Assembly (NCBI RefSeq): GCF_003332305.1
Contig: NZ_QOIO01000003.1
Span: 124,001 to 188,000 of the forward strand
Direction: 5' to 3'
Origin: Microvirga aerophila
GTDB taxonomy: Bacteria > Pseudomonadota > Alphaproteobacteria > Rhizobiales > Beijerinckiaceae
DNA: 64,000 nucleotides
Under the pieces are notes generated by a model that searched no databases, was not told the DNA's origin, and saw only the letters and a program-made list of their open reading frames with translations. Every line of letters begins with the position of its first letter. Positions within the stretch are counted from its first letter, which is position 1. Position numbers and translations under genes: made by a program. Positions 1 through 7,561 of this stretch are shown here, one piece after another.

Positions 1-1053
1 TCCCGATCCTGATTGAAAGAATTCGCTTTCGGCATAGGCGTCCGACACCAGGGAGGCTTCATCCACGATGTAGATCGTGTTTGCCTGGTCTGAATTGGTC
101 CTGATCGGGGCGTGAAATTTGAATGTCTCGGAGCCTGCAGGAGTATCGCGATACTCCTGCAGGTCCCCGTAGCCGTATAGGAAACTGTGCAGGGTCCGGG
201 CTTCGCGCCCGGTTTTTTCAAGGATAACTTTTGCCGCTCGCCCGGTGGGCGCCAACAGTTGAAATGCTCGTCCCTGGGCGGAGAGATACTCAGTGATCCC
301 TTTGATAAGGAATGTCTTGCCGGTCCCGGCATATCCCTTGAGCATAAAGACGCGCTGATCACGATCCGCCAGGAAGCCGGAAACTGCGGCCAAGCAACCG
401 TTCTGATCGTGGTTCAAATCGTCCGAGAACGCATCGTGCAGCGCAATCCGGGTGCGCAGCGTCCGCACCCTCGGATCGACCTGCGCCATCGCCTTTGCGA
501 CCGCCTCTTGTATCCGGAGGATGCGGTCTGCAGGAAACTTCAGAATACGACCGGGTGCCCCCGTTGCTGTCGACTGCCTCGCGGGGGTGGCGTCAGCCTC
601 CACCGGCGACGATGAGGGCGCTTCGGTTTCCTTTATGTCCCGTTGCGGCGTGAGCCACTCGATGTCTGGGCGCATGAAACGACAGAACCAACAGGCGAGC
701 GACCAAGCGTCTTCAAGAAGGCTTTCCGCCTGCGCTGGCGCCACCCGGCCATTGTGAGCGGCCTCGTTGCCCAGCTTGCGGATGGTGTGGAACTTGGCAA
801 GCAATCGGGCATCCAGCAGGTCGCCCTGCTCCAGTCGAACGAGTCGATCAAAGTGCGTGTCGTTTTCGACGCGATCCAGACCAAATCGGTTGAACAAATG
901 CATGACCATGGCTTCGGTGAAGCCCCGCAGGCGGATCGCGGCCCGGTCAGGCTGCTGGGCGCCCGCCTCTTCGGCCATCCGGGCAGACTCATGGAGGTCC
1001 GGCCAGAACGGTTCGAGAAACCGGAAGCTGTTCTTGTTGATTGCCGATTCCAC
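1..1053 (-). CDS. DUF4145-like domain fused to superfamily I/RecD-like DNA helicase (3' end cut by window edge)
   Basis: An uninterrupted leftward frame runs from a GTG at 1053 to the window edge (351 codons visible). A GAGG ribosome site lies 9 bases before the GTG. Residues about 6-110 resemble DUF4145, with an FRFLEPFWPDL start and an HTIRKLGNEAAHNG motif; this domain is known from HsdR restriction subunits and other nucleic-acid enzymes. A linker follows, then a P-loop ATPase with Walker A GYAGTGKT near residue 240, motif Ia LLAPTGRAAK and Walker B IVDEAS near residue 330, as in RecD/Pif1-like helicases. It lies on an integrase-bearing island, so a role in defence or DNA processing is plausible but inferred. 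The later helicase motifs are outside the window. Confidence 0.8.
   Translation of the reverse strand, partial: MESAINKNSFRFLEPFWPDLHESARMAEEAGAQQPDRAAIRLRGFTEAMVMHLFNRFGLDRVENDTHFDRLVRLEQGDLLDARLLAKFHTIRKLGNEAAHNGRVAPAQAESLLEDAWSLACWFCRFMRPDIEWLTPQRDIKETEAPSSSPVEADATPARQSTATGAPGRILKFPADRILRIQEAVAKAMAQVDPRVRTLRTRIALHDAFSDDLNHDQNGCLAAVSGFLADRDQRVFMLKGYAGTGKTFLIKGITEYLSAQGRAFQLLAPTGRAAKVILEKTGREARTLHSFLYGYGDLQEYRDTPAGSETFKFHAPIRTNSDQANTIYIVDEASLVSDAYAESEFFQSGSG
134..163. repeat. 30-bp perfect palindrome inside the helicase gene
   Basis: Both strands read the same over 30 bases. Each half is CCTGCAGGAGTATCG and there is no spacer. It lies wholly inside coding sequence, between the GRAAK and VDEAS motifs of the helicase, where it encodes part of a DLQEYRDTPAG stretch. 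It could be a protein-binding site, a cruciform-prone site, or chance. Confidence 0.85.
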
Positions 1054-1404
1054 GATGCCCCGCCTCTTGGATTTTATTTCGAATCCTAGAATGGGATCCT
1101 AGGCTGAGGACTTACTGCCGCCAAATCCGTTTGATGGGAATTGTTTGGTTAAGGCGTCGCATCAGACAGCATGGTTACCCGGCAACATGACGGCTGGCCG
1201 CTCGCGGGTGAATCGAGCCATCGCCTCCATGCCCCATGAAGGACTCCCTGGCCGGACCATCGGTTTGCGGCTGCGAAGGCTTAGGGAAGGTCAAACGGCG
1301 CACCACACGGCGTTGACCCCGTTGAAGCGGATGCCCAAGATGAATGAAACGTTGTTCCGCAGGGCTGCCAAGCGCAACCCAGTGGCGTAGGGAGAAGATT
1401 CGCA
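1054..1404. other. Intergenic stretch between divergent genes
   Basis: No convincing gene. It should hold the divergent promoters of the helicase gene and the small gene at 1405. Two ATCCTAG direct repeats lie near 1084-1103. A rightward open frame beginning at a TTG near 1145 encodes 81 residues of low-complexity, arginine-rich sequence and was judged spurious. Confidence 0.5.
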
Positions 1405-1656
1405 ATGGCAGCGCGGGAGCGAACCTATCGGTGCGTGGGAGGCCCATGCGAAGGCATGCTCTGCACCTTGGGCGAAGAGCGGCGGATCCGCCTCTCACTC
1501 CAGGACGGCAAGGCTCCCACCACTCCCCCAGACAGGGCCCCGGCCCTATCGGGCGAAGCCGCCGACTATGATGTGCGCCGGCTTCTGGCACCCAATGGCC
1601 GGTGGCACGAGTTCCTGGTGCTGTCGGCCTGGACCAGCATGCAGGCGACAGTCTGA
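1405..1656 (+). CDS. Small GGPxxG-motif hypothetical protein
   Basis: An 83-residue protein with a purine-rich site (GGGAGAAG) about 8 bases before its ATG. The N-terminus has a YRCVGGPCEG motif like the Y-x-x-x-GGPxDG opening of many short phage, plasmid and island proteins, and the C-terminus is a WHEFLVLSAW stretch. There is no signal peptide or membrane segment. Function is unknown. Its position on the integrase-bearing island fits accessory cargo. Confidence 0.55.
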   Translation: MAARERTYRCVGGPCEGMLCTLGEERRIRLSLQDGKAPTTPPDRAPALSGEAADYDVRRLLAPNGRWHEFLVLSAWTSMQATV

Positions 1657-1783
1657 CTCAACCGCGGGCGACGGTGTTGATAAAGGCCTGCACACGGCGC
1701 CCGGCGGCGTCAGGGGGGCTTGAAGTTGCTGAAGCTGTCCGCAACGATGGTTCTGACATCTGCCCGAAACTGCTTGAGAGGTA

Positions 1784-2041
1784 GTGGTTCATCGGGAGGA
1801 AGACTTATCGAGATCACCTAGAGGGCGGCGTCCCAGCGATCTATTGAAGGCGGCCGAGGCTGCGTTCAAGAAAGTTACGGCGAAGCCTGTTGGGGGGCCT
1901 CCCAAGGCTTCGGCCATCCCGGGCGTGAATGAGACTGTCACCCTGCGCATTGACCAGGAGGTGCTCGAATCCTTCCAGCAGGACGGCCCTGGATGGCAGG
2001 ACCGGATCAACGCCGCTTTGCGCAAGGCGGCGGGCAAGTGA
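1784..2041 (+). CDS. Orphan BrnA-like antitoxin
   Basis: An 85-residue protein. The C-terminal half (VTLRIDQEVLESFQQDGPGW, then QDRINAALRKA) matches the ribbon-helix-helix pattern of BrnA antitoxins, which normally repress their own operon and neutralise the RNase BrnT. No BrnT-like reading frame lies directly upstream, where brnT is usually found, so this appears to be a solitary antitoxin or a repurposed DNA-binding protein. The GTG start at 1784 has an AGAGG only two bases upstream, so the true start could be further in. The stop codon is just before the ribosome site of the MliC-like gene, which suggests co-transcription. Confidence 0.65.
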   Translation: MVHREEDLSRSPRGRRPSDLLKAAEAAFKKVTAKPVGGPPKASAIPGVNETVTLRIDQEVLESFQQDGPGWQDRINAALRKAAGK

Positions 2042-2052
2042 GGGATCGTTTC

Positions 2053-2385
2053 GTGAACGACGCAACCCGTGTTCCGGGCAGAACGGTCTTGATCGCCCTC
2101 CTGTTTGCGGGCGCCGGCACAGGGGCGGCTGCCCAAGATCCCAAACCTGTTCACTACACCTGCGCGGACGGGACAAAGCTACAGGCTACGTTCTCTCCCC
2201 CGAGCACCTCAATGGGTTCGGTCAAGCTGGACTATGCTGGATCAACGGTGGAGACGACGCTCCCGCAGGCCATCTCTGCGGATGGCGGTCGGTACACACA
2301 CGGCGATGTGGAGTTCTGGATCAAAGGAACGGGCGCCACCCTGACCCGGGCGGGAAAAGCGACGACCTGCCAGTCTAGCAGTTAA
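2053..2385 (+). CDS. MliC-like inhibitor of c-type lysozyme, secreted
   Basis: A 110-residue protein beginning at GTG 2053, chosen because GAGGGA lies 7-8 bases upstream; another in-frame GTG at 2038 overlaps the preceding stop. A signal peptide (TVLIALLFAGAGTGAAA) is followed by a single MliC-type domain: YTCADGTKL at its start, a SADGGRYTHGDVEFWIKG core that corresponds to the family's S-A-x-G-x-R-Y signature, and a C-terminal cysteine able to pair with the first. MliC/PliC proteins protect cells from c-type lysozyme of animal hosts or protists. There is no lipobox cysteine at the cleavage site, so the protein should be periplasmic. Confidence 0.75.
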   Translation: MNDATRVPGRTVLIALLFAGAGTGAAAQDPKPVHYTCADGTKLQATFSPPSTSMGSVKLDYAGSTVETTLPQAISADGGRYTHGDVEFWIKGTGATLTRAGKATTCQSSS

Positions 2386-2415
2386 ACCGCACCTTCCGGC
2401 CTGATGAGAGCATGT

Positions 2416-3690
2416 TCACGATAGGTCGTCCCTTGCATCTCTAGTCGGTTGTCCGCCGTGTAGGCTGCCTAGTGCTGCCGCAATCGATTTACCAACATGA
2501 TCATTGGCGATGCGGATTGGGTCATCCGCCAAGTGAGAATAGCGGGCGGTGGTTTCGGTGCGCTTGTGGCCCAGGAGCTTACCGATCATGGGAAGCGTGA
2601 GCCCAGAGTTTACAGCCGCAGACGCGAAGGAATGACGCAGGTCATGAAGACGAACTCCTTCGAGCCCGCTAGTGGCACAGATCCTCTGCCAAGGCTTCTG
2701 GAGGTTCACGAGGTGGGCTGATGGCCGATTCCCGCAAATCACGTGAGGGTTACCGTTAGTGCGTGGAACCCTCTCAAGAACCTGTATGGCGGGCTTGTTA
2801 AGGAAGATCAGCTTTTGCCCTGTCTTTGAGTCAGGGAGTCGGATCATCTGCTTGGTGAGGTCGATCCACTCCCACTGCAGCGAGAGGATTTCGCTGAGAC
2901 GGGCGCCAGTCAAAAGGAGCAGCCGGAGGGCAGAAAGGGCATACAGACTCTCACTTCCCTCGATTTCAGCAGTATAAAAAGCGGCACCGAGTCGCTCAAT
3001 CTCCTCAAGGCTTAGGTAACGCTCCCGCTTGGCTTCCCGGTACTTCTCGATATGGCGCGTCGGGTTAGCTCCCGCAGAGCGCCAGCCCCATCGTTCCGCA
3101 AGGTTGAACATCTTGGACAGGAGGGAGACGCAGCGGTTTGCGATTCCTGGGCCTCCAGCGACAACCGCTCCCCCATGGAAGCTTGTGGATCTCGACGCGC
3201 CTGGCGTGGCTGTTTCCCCATTCCGAACAGCCCTTTTGAAGCGGTCAATATCGGCTTGAGTCACCTCGGATACCGGGAGAGCGCCCAACAGGGGGAGAAT
3301 ATGATTACGAATATTGCTCTCATCCGTCTGGATGCTGCGGGGCTTCTTATGCTGACGGGCATGCTCCTGCAGGTAGCGTTCGCACAACTGAGCAACTGTT
3401 GGCTTGGCGGAAGCCGCCTTTCGTGCGGCCGTTGGATCCCCGCCGCCCCGGATCGTGCCCCATAGCCGCTGAGCCTCATGGCGGGCGGTGTCAGGGGTCC
3501 ACGGCGATCCATGTTCGCCGATGGTGAGCCACCGTTGCCGCCCCTGGATAGTGGCCTTGAGAATATATACTTTGGCTTGGCGTTGGCACCGGACCCCGAA
3601 GCCGCGGACCTCGGAGTCCCACGCGATCTGACCCGGTTCAAGGGCGTCGACCAATCGCTTGGTGATACGGGTACGTTTGAGCTCAGTCAT
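2416..3690 (-). CDS. Tyrosine recombinase (phage/island integrase)
   Basis: A 424-residue integrase starting at ATG 3690, preceded by GAGGAA. It has an N-terminal DUF4102-type arm-binding domain (TKRLVDALEPGQIAWDSEV), a SAM-like core-binding domain, and a C-terminal catalytic domain. The catalytic set is visible: Arg in TGARLSEIL, His-x-x-Arg in LHDLRHSFAS, His in LGHKRTETTARYSH, with the nucleophilic Tyr in that last motif. It catalyses site-specific integration and excision. A tRNA-Arg 3' fragment lies 150 bp upstream of its start, the normal position for an attachment site, so it is the island's own integrase. Confidence 0.93.
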   Translation of the reverse strand: MTELKRTRITKRLVDALEPGQIAWDSEVRGFGVRCQRQAKVYILKATIQGRQRWLTIGEHGSPWTPDTARHEAQRLWGTIRGGGDPTAARKAASAKPTVAQLCERYLQEHARQHKKPRSIQTDESNIRNHILPLLGALPVSEVTQADIDRFKRAVRNGETATPGASRSTSFHGGAVVAGGPGIANRCVSLLSKMFNLAERWGWRSAGANPTRHIEKYREAKRERYLSLEEIERLGAAFYTAEIEGSESLYALSALRLLLLTGARLSEILSLQWEWIDLTKQMIRLPDSKTGQKLIFLNKPAIQVLERVPRTNGNPHVICGNRPSAHLVNLQKPWQRICATSGLEGVRLHDLRHSFASAAVNSGLTLPMIGKLLGHKRTETTARYSHLADDPIRIANDHVGKSIAAALGSLHGGQPTRDARDDLS

Positions 3691-3718
3691 CGGTTCCTCG
3701 CCGGATTGGAGCACCCTT

Positions 3719-3738
3719 CTAGCTACAGGCTAGCTACA
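3719..3738. repeat. Direct repeat upstream of the integrase gene
   Basis: CTAGCTACA occurs twice with a two-base spacer, 29-48 bases upstream of the integrase start. Further out, GGTCTA (3779-3784) and TAGACC (3815-3820) form an inverted pair. Their place between integrase and att core suits arm-type or excisionase binding sites, but that is inference. Confidence 0.4.
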
Positions 3739-3842
3739 ATGGTGGCGAGAAATGGGCAGAAAACATGGGTAGTTGCTAGGTCTAAATTACTGCAGAGTGA
3801 GAAGTATATCAAGGTAGACCGAACCTAATAGGAGACTGACTA

Positions 3843-3892
3843 GCGGTTTCCTAAACCGTAGGTCGGAAGTTCGAGTCTTCCCGGGATCGCCA
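3843..3892 (+). other. Attachment site: 3' fragment of tRNA-Arg(CCT)
   Basis: The fragment folds as the 3' half of a tRNA: an anticodon arm with loop TTCCTAA (anticodon CCT), a T arm with GGAAG/CTTCC stem and TTCGAGT loop, then an acceptor strand ending in GCCA at 3892. No D arm or matching 5' acceptor strand (GATCCCG expected) precedes it. This is the usual scar of integration into the 3' end of a tRNA gene. The intact gene should lie at the far end of the island, left of this window and on the plus strand. Confidence 0.85.
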
Positions 3893-3977
3893 GTATTTTA
3901 CGCCCTCACGAAATGCCGTGGTTACTGCGTGGGTGGTTCAGAAGCCGCCCTCATCGCCTGAGCCACTGCCTCGCCGG

Positions 3978-4955
3978 TCAAGGCCTCACCACCACGTTCC
4001 CTATCACTGTTCCTTGCTCGACACGTTCGTGTGCTTCGATCGTCTGATCTAAAGGCAGGCTTGCTCCGATGGCATGGTGCAGTCGCCCCTCATCCATCCA
4101 GCGGGTCAGGTCCATAATGCCCTGAACACGGGCCTGGGCCGAAAGCTCGTAGACGAGGAAGAACCGCACTGCGGCGCCGCTGAGAATCATTGGTCCAAAG
4201 TCAAAGGCCGCCTGCGGTGAGTTCGACCCATAGGCGACGCAAAGTCCGCCCGGTGCAACGATCTTCGGAAGCAGAGATGCGTTTCCGGCCATATCAACTT
4301 CGACCACCCGGTCGACGCCATACCCGCTTGTGATCTCGCGAACTCGGTCGGGCACCGATTCGGTCCGGTAATTGATAATCGCGTCAGCACCGGCTGCCCG
4401 GGCATGCTCCTCTTTTTCGTCCGAGCTCACGGTGGCGATTACCTGAGTGGCTCCAAGGAGCTTTGCCATCTGAATGGCATAGTGTCCGACCGCTCCAGCA
4501 CCGCCCGCAACCAGGACTATCTGGCCTTCAGGCGAGCCATCCGTCGTCATGGCGCGATGCGCTGTCAGGGCCGGGATCCCCAGACAAGCTCCCGCTTCGA
4601 GGGAAACCGCGTCGGGGAGTCTAACCGCCTGTTCAGACGGCACCGCAATGTAGGTTGCGGCTGTCCCAAAGGCCCGCTTCCATTGACCGTTCCAGATCCA
4701 AACCCGTTCGCCAACCCGGGCAGGGCCCACCCCAACACCCACACGGTCGATGATGCCTGCCCCATCGCTGTGCGGGATGACTCGTGGCGCAGTCATTGGG
4801 CGTGAGCCCGAGCGTGTCTTCCAGTCCGAAGGGTTCACGCCTGACGCATGGACGTGAACCCGCACTTCACCTGGGCCGGGCTCCGGATCAGGCATCTCGC
4901 CGAACTGAAGCACCTCACGCGCTGGACCATTCCGCTCGTACCAAACTGCCTGCAT
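3978..4955 (-). CDS. NADPH:quinone oxidoreductase, medium-chain dehydrogenase family
   Basis: A 325-residue zinc-independent MDR protein. The start is ATG 4955 (MQAVWYERNG) with CAGGAA 7 bases upstream. The N-terminal GroES-like domain has SGVNPSDWKTR. A Rossmann domain carries VLVAGGAGAVGHYAIQMAK for NADPH binding. The structural-zinc cysteines of alcohol dehydrogenases are absent. It should reduce quinones or other activated carbonyls in the cytoplasm. It lies between two copies of the tRNA-Arg 3' end, so it may be cargo of an older or tandem integration rather than core genome. Confidence 0.85.
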   Translation of the reverse strand: MQAVWYERNGPAREVLQFGEMPDPEPGPGEVRVHVHASGVNPSDWKTRSGSRPMTAPRVIPHSDGAGIIDRVGVGVGPARVGERVWIWNGQWKRAFGTAATYIAVPSEQAVRLPDAVSLEAGACLGIPALTAHRAMTTDGSPEGQIVLVAGGAGAVGHYAIQMAKLLGATQVIATVSSDEKEEHARAAGADAIINYRTESVPDRVREITSGYGVDRVVEVDMAGNASLLPKIVAPGGLCVAYGSNSPQAAFDFGPMILSGAAVRFFLVYELSAQARVQGIMDLTRWMDEGRLHHAIGASLPLDQTIEAHERVEQGTVIGNVVVRP

Positions 4956-5333
4956 CGAAAAATTCCTGTTCCTTGCCAAAGAGAGCTTAGCGGAGTGGCT
5001 GAACCCGGCCAGAGTCCAAGAACAGAATTCGTCGGGAAAGCTTGGTCAAAAGACGGAATGACTGAAGGACAAGGGGGCTGGCTGCGCCGCGGCCGTAGGT
5101 CGGAAGTTCGAAGTCTTCCGGGGATGGCCATTTCCTGGTCGCGTCGGGCGACATGTTGAGCGGACGGGCTTTTGCCGCGCGATTGAGCATCGGTTGAGCG
5201 TCTGGAAATCATTTGCACGACCCTGGTGTGCGATTCCGGCCGTCCTTACACTCATGCGCGTATGCACCGGCCGCGGCCCCACGCCCGGCACGGAACTTGC
5301 CTGCCCCATCATGGCCAAACACCAGAGGCAGTC
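4956..5333. other. Intergenic stretch with decayed att copy
   Basis: No gene was recognised. It should hold the promoter of the leftward oxidoreductase gene and carries the second tRNA-Arg 3' fragment at 5093-5130. Confidence 0.5.
5093..5130 (+). repeat. Decayed second copy of the tRNA-Arg 3' end
   Basis: It aligns over its whole length with 3856-3892. Differences are one inserted A in the T loop (making it eight bases) and two C-to-G changes near the acceptor strand. It is in the same orientation as the first copy. The broken T loop rules out function as tRNA. It is best read as an old or secondary attachment-site remnant. Confidence 0.75.
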
Positions 5334-5522
5334 ATGACCAACTTGTTTCGGAAATGGTTCGAATATCTCAACGAGGTTGAGCGCGGCCTGAGGGATCAGG
5401 GCTACATCTCCGTCTATGGCGGGGCCACGTCCCTCGTCATCTGCACCAGATGCGCGCAAGGCAACCCTGCACGTCGGATCGACCGGCCGGATGAAAGGCT
5501 TCGCCAGGCCTTCGAGGTGTAA
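5334..5522 (+). CDS. Small hypothetical protein (62 aa)
   Basis: The frame starts at ATG 5334 with AGAGG about 5 bases upstream and encodes a short protein, MTNLFRKWFEYLNEVERGL followed by a DQGYISVYGG segment. No signal peptide, membrane segment or known motif is visible. It ends 14 bases before the stop of the convergent aldolase-like gene. It could be real or a remnant at the island boundary. Confidence 0.4.
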   Translation: MTNLFRKWFEYLNEVERGLRDQGYISVYGGATSLVICTRCAQGNPARRIDRPDERLRQAFEV

Positions 5523-5536
5523 CGCCGGTTTTAGCC

Positions 5537-6664
5537 TTAAGTCATGGCTCCGCGTGCCGTGATCGGCCACAGGCTTTCGACGCGGCCGTTCCGCACGCCC
5601 ACATACCAGTCGTAGCGATCGACCGTCGGGTCGCAATGACCGGGCACGAGGCGAATCTTCTCGCCGAGTTTGAGTGCGCCGTTGTGCGAGGGAGTGAATT
5701 TCAGGTTGCCGTGCTCATCCGATGCGCCCGCATACGCGATGTCGGGCTTCTCCCAGACCAGCGGCAGGCCGCTGTCCACGCCTACGCCTTTATGGCCCAC
5801 ATCGATTACAGCGGAGCCTGCGCGGGTCACGCTCATGACGGTGCCGAGCACGAAGAGGGATTGCCGAAACAGGGACACAGGCGCGCCGTTCTCGTCGAAG
5901 TTTCGGCCGTAATCCGCATCCATGAAGCAGTAGCTGCCCGCCTGAATTTCCGTGTAGACCCCGGACGTGCTCTCGAGATCGAACGTTCCGGTGCCTGCGC
6001 CGGTGACGGCCGGGCAGGGAAGGCCACCCTGCTCCAGGGCGTCCAGCGTCGCCCTCACGATGCCAACCGCCGAGACGATCGCCGCCTTGCGCTCCTCGAA
6101 CCGGCGCAGGTGCTGCGCGCCGCCATGATACGCCTGGAGGCCGCCGAAGGTCAGCGACCGCGAATCCGCGATGCGCTTGACCAGATCGGCCGCCTCCTGC
6201 GGAGAGGTGACGCCGCAACGGCCGCTGCCCACGTCGATTTCCACGTAAACCGTCAGCCTTGCACCTGCCTCGGCGGCTGCCCCATCCAGGGCGTCGATCT
6301 GGTCAGCGTGATCGGCGCACACACCGATCGTCGCAACATGCGCAAGAGCCGCCAGGCGCGCGAGCTTGCGCGCACCGACGACCTCGTTCGTCACCAGAAT
6401 GTTGGATACGCCGCCCCAGGCCAGAGCCTCCGCTTCACCCACCTTCTGCACGCATTGGCCCACGGCTCCGTGCGCCTTCTGAAGGTGCGCGATGACCGGC
6501 GACTTATGGGTTTTCGCGTGAGGCCGCAGGGCGACGTTGCGTCCCTTGAGGCGGCGGGCCATCGTGGCGAGATTGGCCTCGAACGCGTCGAGGTTCAGGA
6601 TGAGGGCCGGAGTCTCGACCTCGTCCTCGCGCATTCCGGGTTCGGCAGGCGGATGTTGCAGCAT
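5537..6664 (-). CDS. PLP-dependent D-threonine/3-hydroxy-D-aspartate aldolase-like enzyme (DSD1 family)
   Basis: A 375-residue fold-type III PLP enzyme. The alanine-racemase-like N-terminal barrel has the PLP lysine in LRPHAKTHKSP. The C-terminal domain ends with LVPGHCDPTVDRYDWYVGVR, the His/Cys metal site of D-threonine aldolase and D-serine dehydratase relatives. Overall motif order resembles 3-hydroxy-D-aspartate aldolase (VEIDVGSGRCGVT, SGVYTEIQAGSYCFMDADYG). It probably cleaves a D-beta-hydroxy amino acid to glycine plus an aldehyde or glyoxylate; the exact substrate cannot be read from sequence. It lies 41 bp downstream of the DUF1275 gene on the same strand. Confidence 0.85.
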   Translation of the reverse strand: MLQHPPAEPGMREDEVETPALILNLDAFEANLATMARRLKGRNVALRPHAKTHKSPVIAHLQKAHGAVGQCVQKVGEAEALAWGGVSNILVTNEVVGARKLARLAALAHVATIGVCADHADQIDALDGAAAEAGARLTVYVEIDVGSGRCGVTSPQEAADLVKRIADSRSLTFGGLQAYHGGAQHLRRFEERKAAIVSAVGIVRATLDALEQGGLPCPAVTGAGTGTFDLESTSGVYTEIQAGSYCFMDADYGRNFDENGAPVSLFRQSLFVLGTVMSVTRAGSAVIDVGHKGVGVDSGLPLVWEKPDIAYAGASDEHGNLKFTPSHNGALKLGEKIRLVPGHCDPTVDRYDWYVGVRNGRVESLWPITARGAMT

Positions 6665-6705
6665 GTCTTGGGGTCTCTACGGGTACATTGGCGACAGCCC
6701 GGTGA

Positions 6706-7530
6706 TCAGACGCTGTGTGCGTTGTGGCGATGGGCGAACAGGTCTGCCACGAGCGGCGGTCCGGCCAGCAGGATGAGCAGGAGGGCGAGCGGGATCGAGA
6801 ACAGGAAGCCGGCACGGCTGTACCCGACGGCGCCGATCACGCCGCCGATGAAAAACGACAGGAGCAGCAGGCTTAATAGACAAAGCTTGCCGTGATCGGC
6901 CTGCACTTTCGGCGACGTTTTATTGCGATTCCAATAGGCGAGCTTGCCCAGTTCGATGCCGATGTCCGTCACGATGCCCGTTACATGAGTGGTGCGCATG
7001 CGGGCACCGGAAATCTTTGTCACGGTGGCATTCTGCAGCCCCATGATGAAGCAAAGCAGCGGCACCGCCGCCAAGGTGAAATGCCAAGAAGCCGAGATGA
7101 GCCAGCCCAAGATGCCGAAGCCGATAAGCAGAGCCGCCTCCAGCATCAGCGGCAGGGCGAACTGGCTCTCCAGGTGACGGCGCCGTCCCCAATTGATCAG
7201 GATGGCCGAGCAGCCGGCTCCAGCAAGAAATGGCAGCAACGCTGCAAGGCCGATCAGAGTCAAGTCCACCGCACCAAGCGCCAGATTGTCGGCCATGGAC
7301 GAGAAAACGCCGGACATATGCGAGGTGTACTGGCCAACGGCCAGAAAACCGCCTGCGTTGATGGCGCCGGCCACGAAGGTGAGCGTCATCCCCAGCTGAG
7401 CGTCTGCCGTTCCGGTTCTCTGCGAGGCGACGACGCGCCTTGCCGACCCGATGTAGCGCGCCGTCAGATCATGATGATTTTTCAGGATGCCCCAGAACGA
7501 CATGATGCGGGAGCTTAGCTGCTCCCGCAT
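6706..7530 (-). CDS. DUF1275 (YoaK-family) integral membrane protein
   Basis: About 274 residues from ATG 7530, with roughly six hydrophobic helices. DUF1275 features are present: MTLTFVAGAINAGGF near the N-terminus, then YTSHMSGVFSS and MGLQNATVTKISGARMRTTHVTG. The family is a transporter-like membrane group of unknown substrate. An alternative start, ATG 7503 (MSFWGIL), lies just after a perfect 8-bp hairpin (GCGGGAGC/GCTCCCGC, 7507-7528), so the start is uncertain. Longer upstream extensions would overlap the glucosidase gene and were discarded. Confidence 0.85.
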   Translation of the reverse strand: MREQLSSRIMSFWGILKNHHDLTARYIGSARRVVASQRTGTADAQLGMTLTFVAGAINAGGFLAVGQYTSHMSGVFSSMADNLALGAVDLTLIGLAALLPFLAGAGCSAILINWGRRRHLESQFALPLMLEAALLIGFGILGWLISASWHFTLAAVPLLCFIMGLQNATVTKISGARMRTTHVTGIVTDIGIELGKLAYWNRNKTSPKVQADHGKLCLLSLLLLSFFIGGVIGAVGYSRAGFLFSIPLALLLILLAGPPLVADLFAHRHNAHSV

Positions 7531-7561
7531 ACCTTCGTCGATGCAAAAAGGTGCGTGAAAA

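Noticed and set aside
1145..1390. Rightward 81-residue gene
   Set aside because: TTG start with a poor ribosome site, Arg/Pro-rich composition and no recognisable motif.
5041..5130. Complete tRNA gene ending at 5130
   Set aside because: No matching 5' acceptor strand or D arm precedes it, and the T loop has an extra base. It is a fragment.
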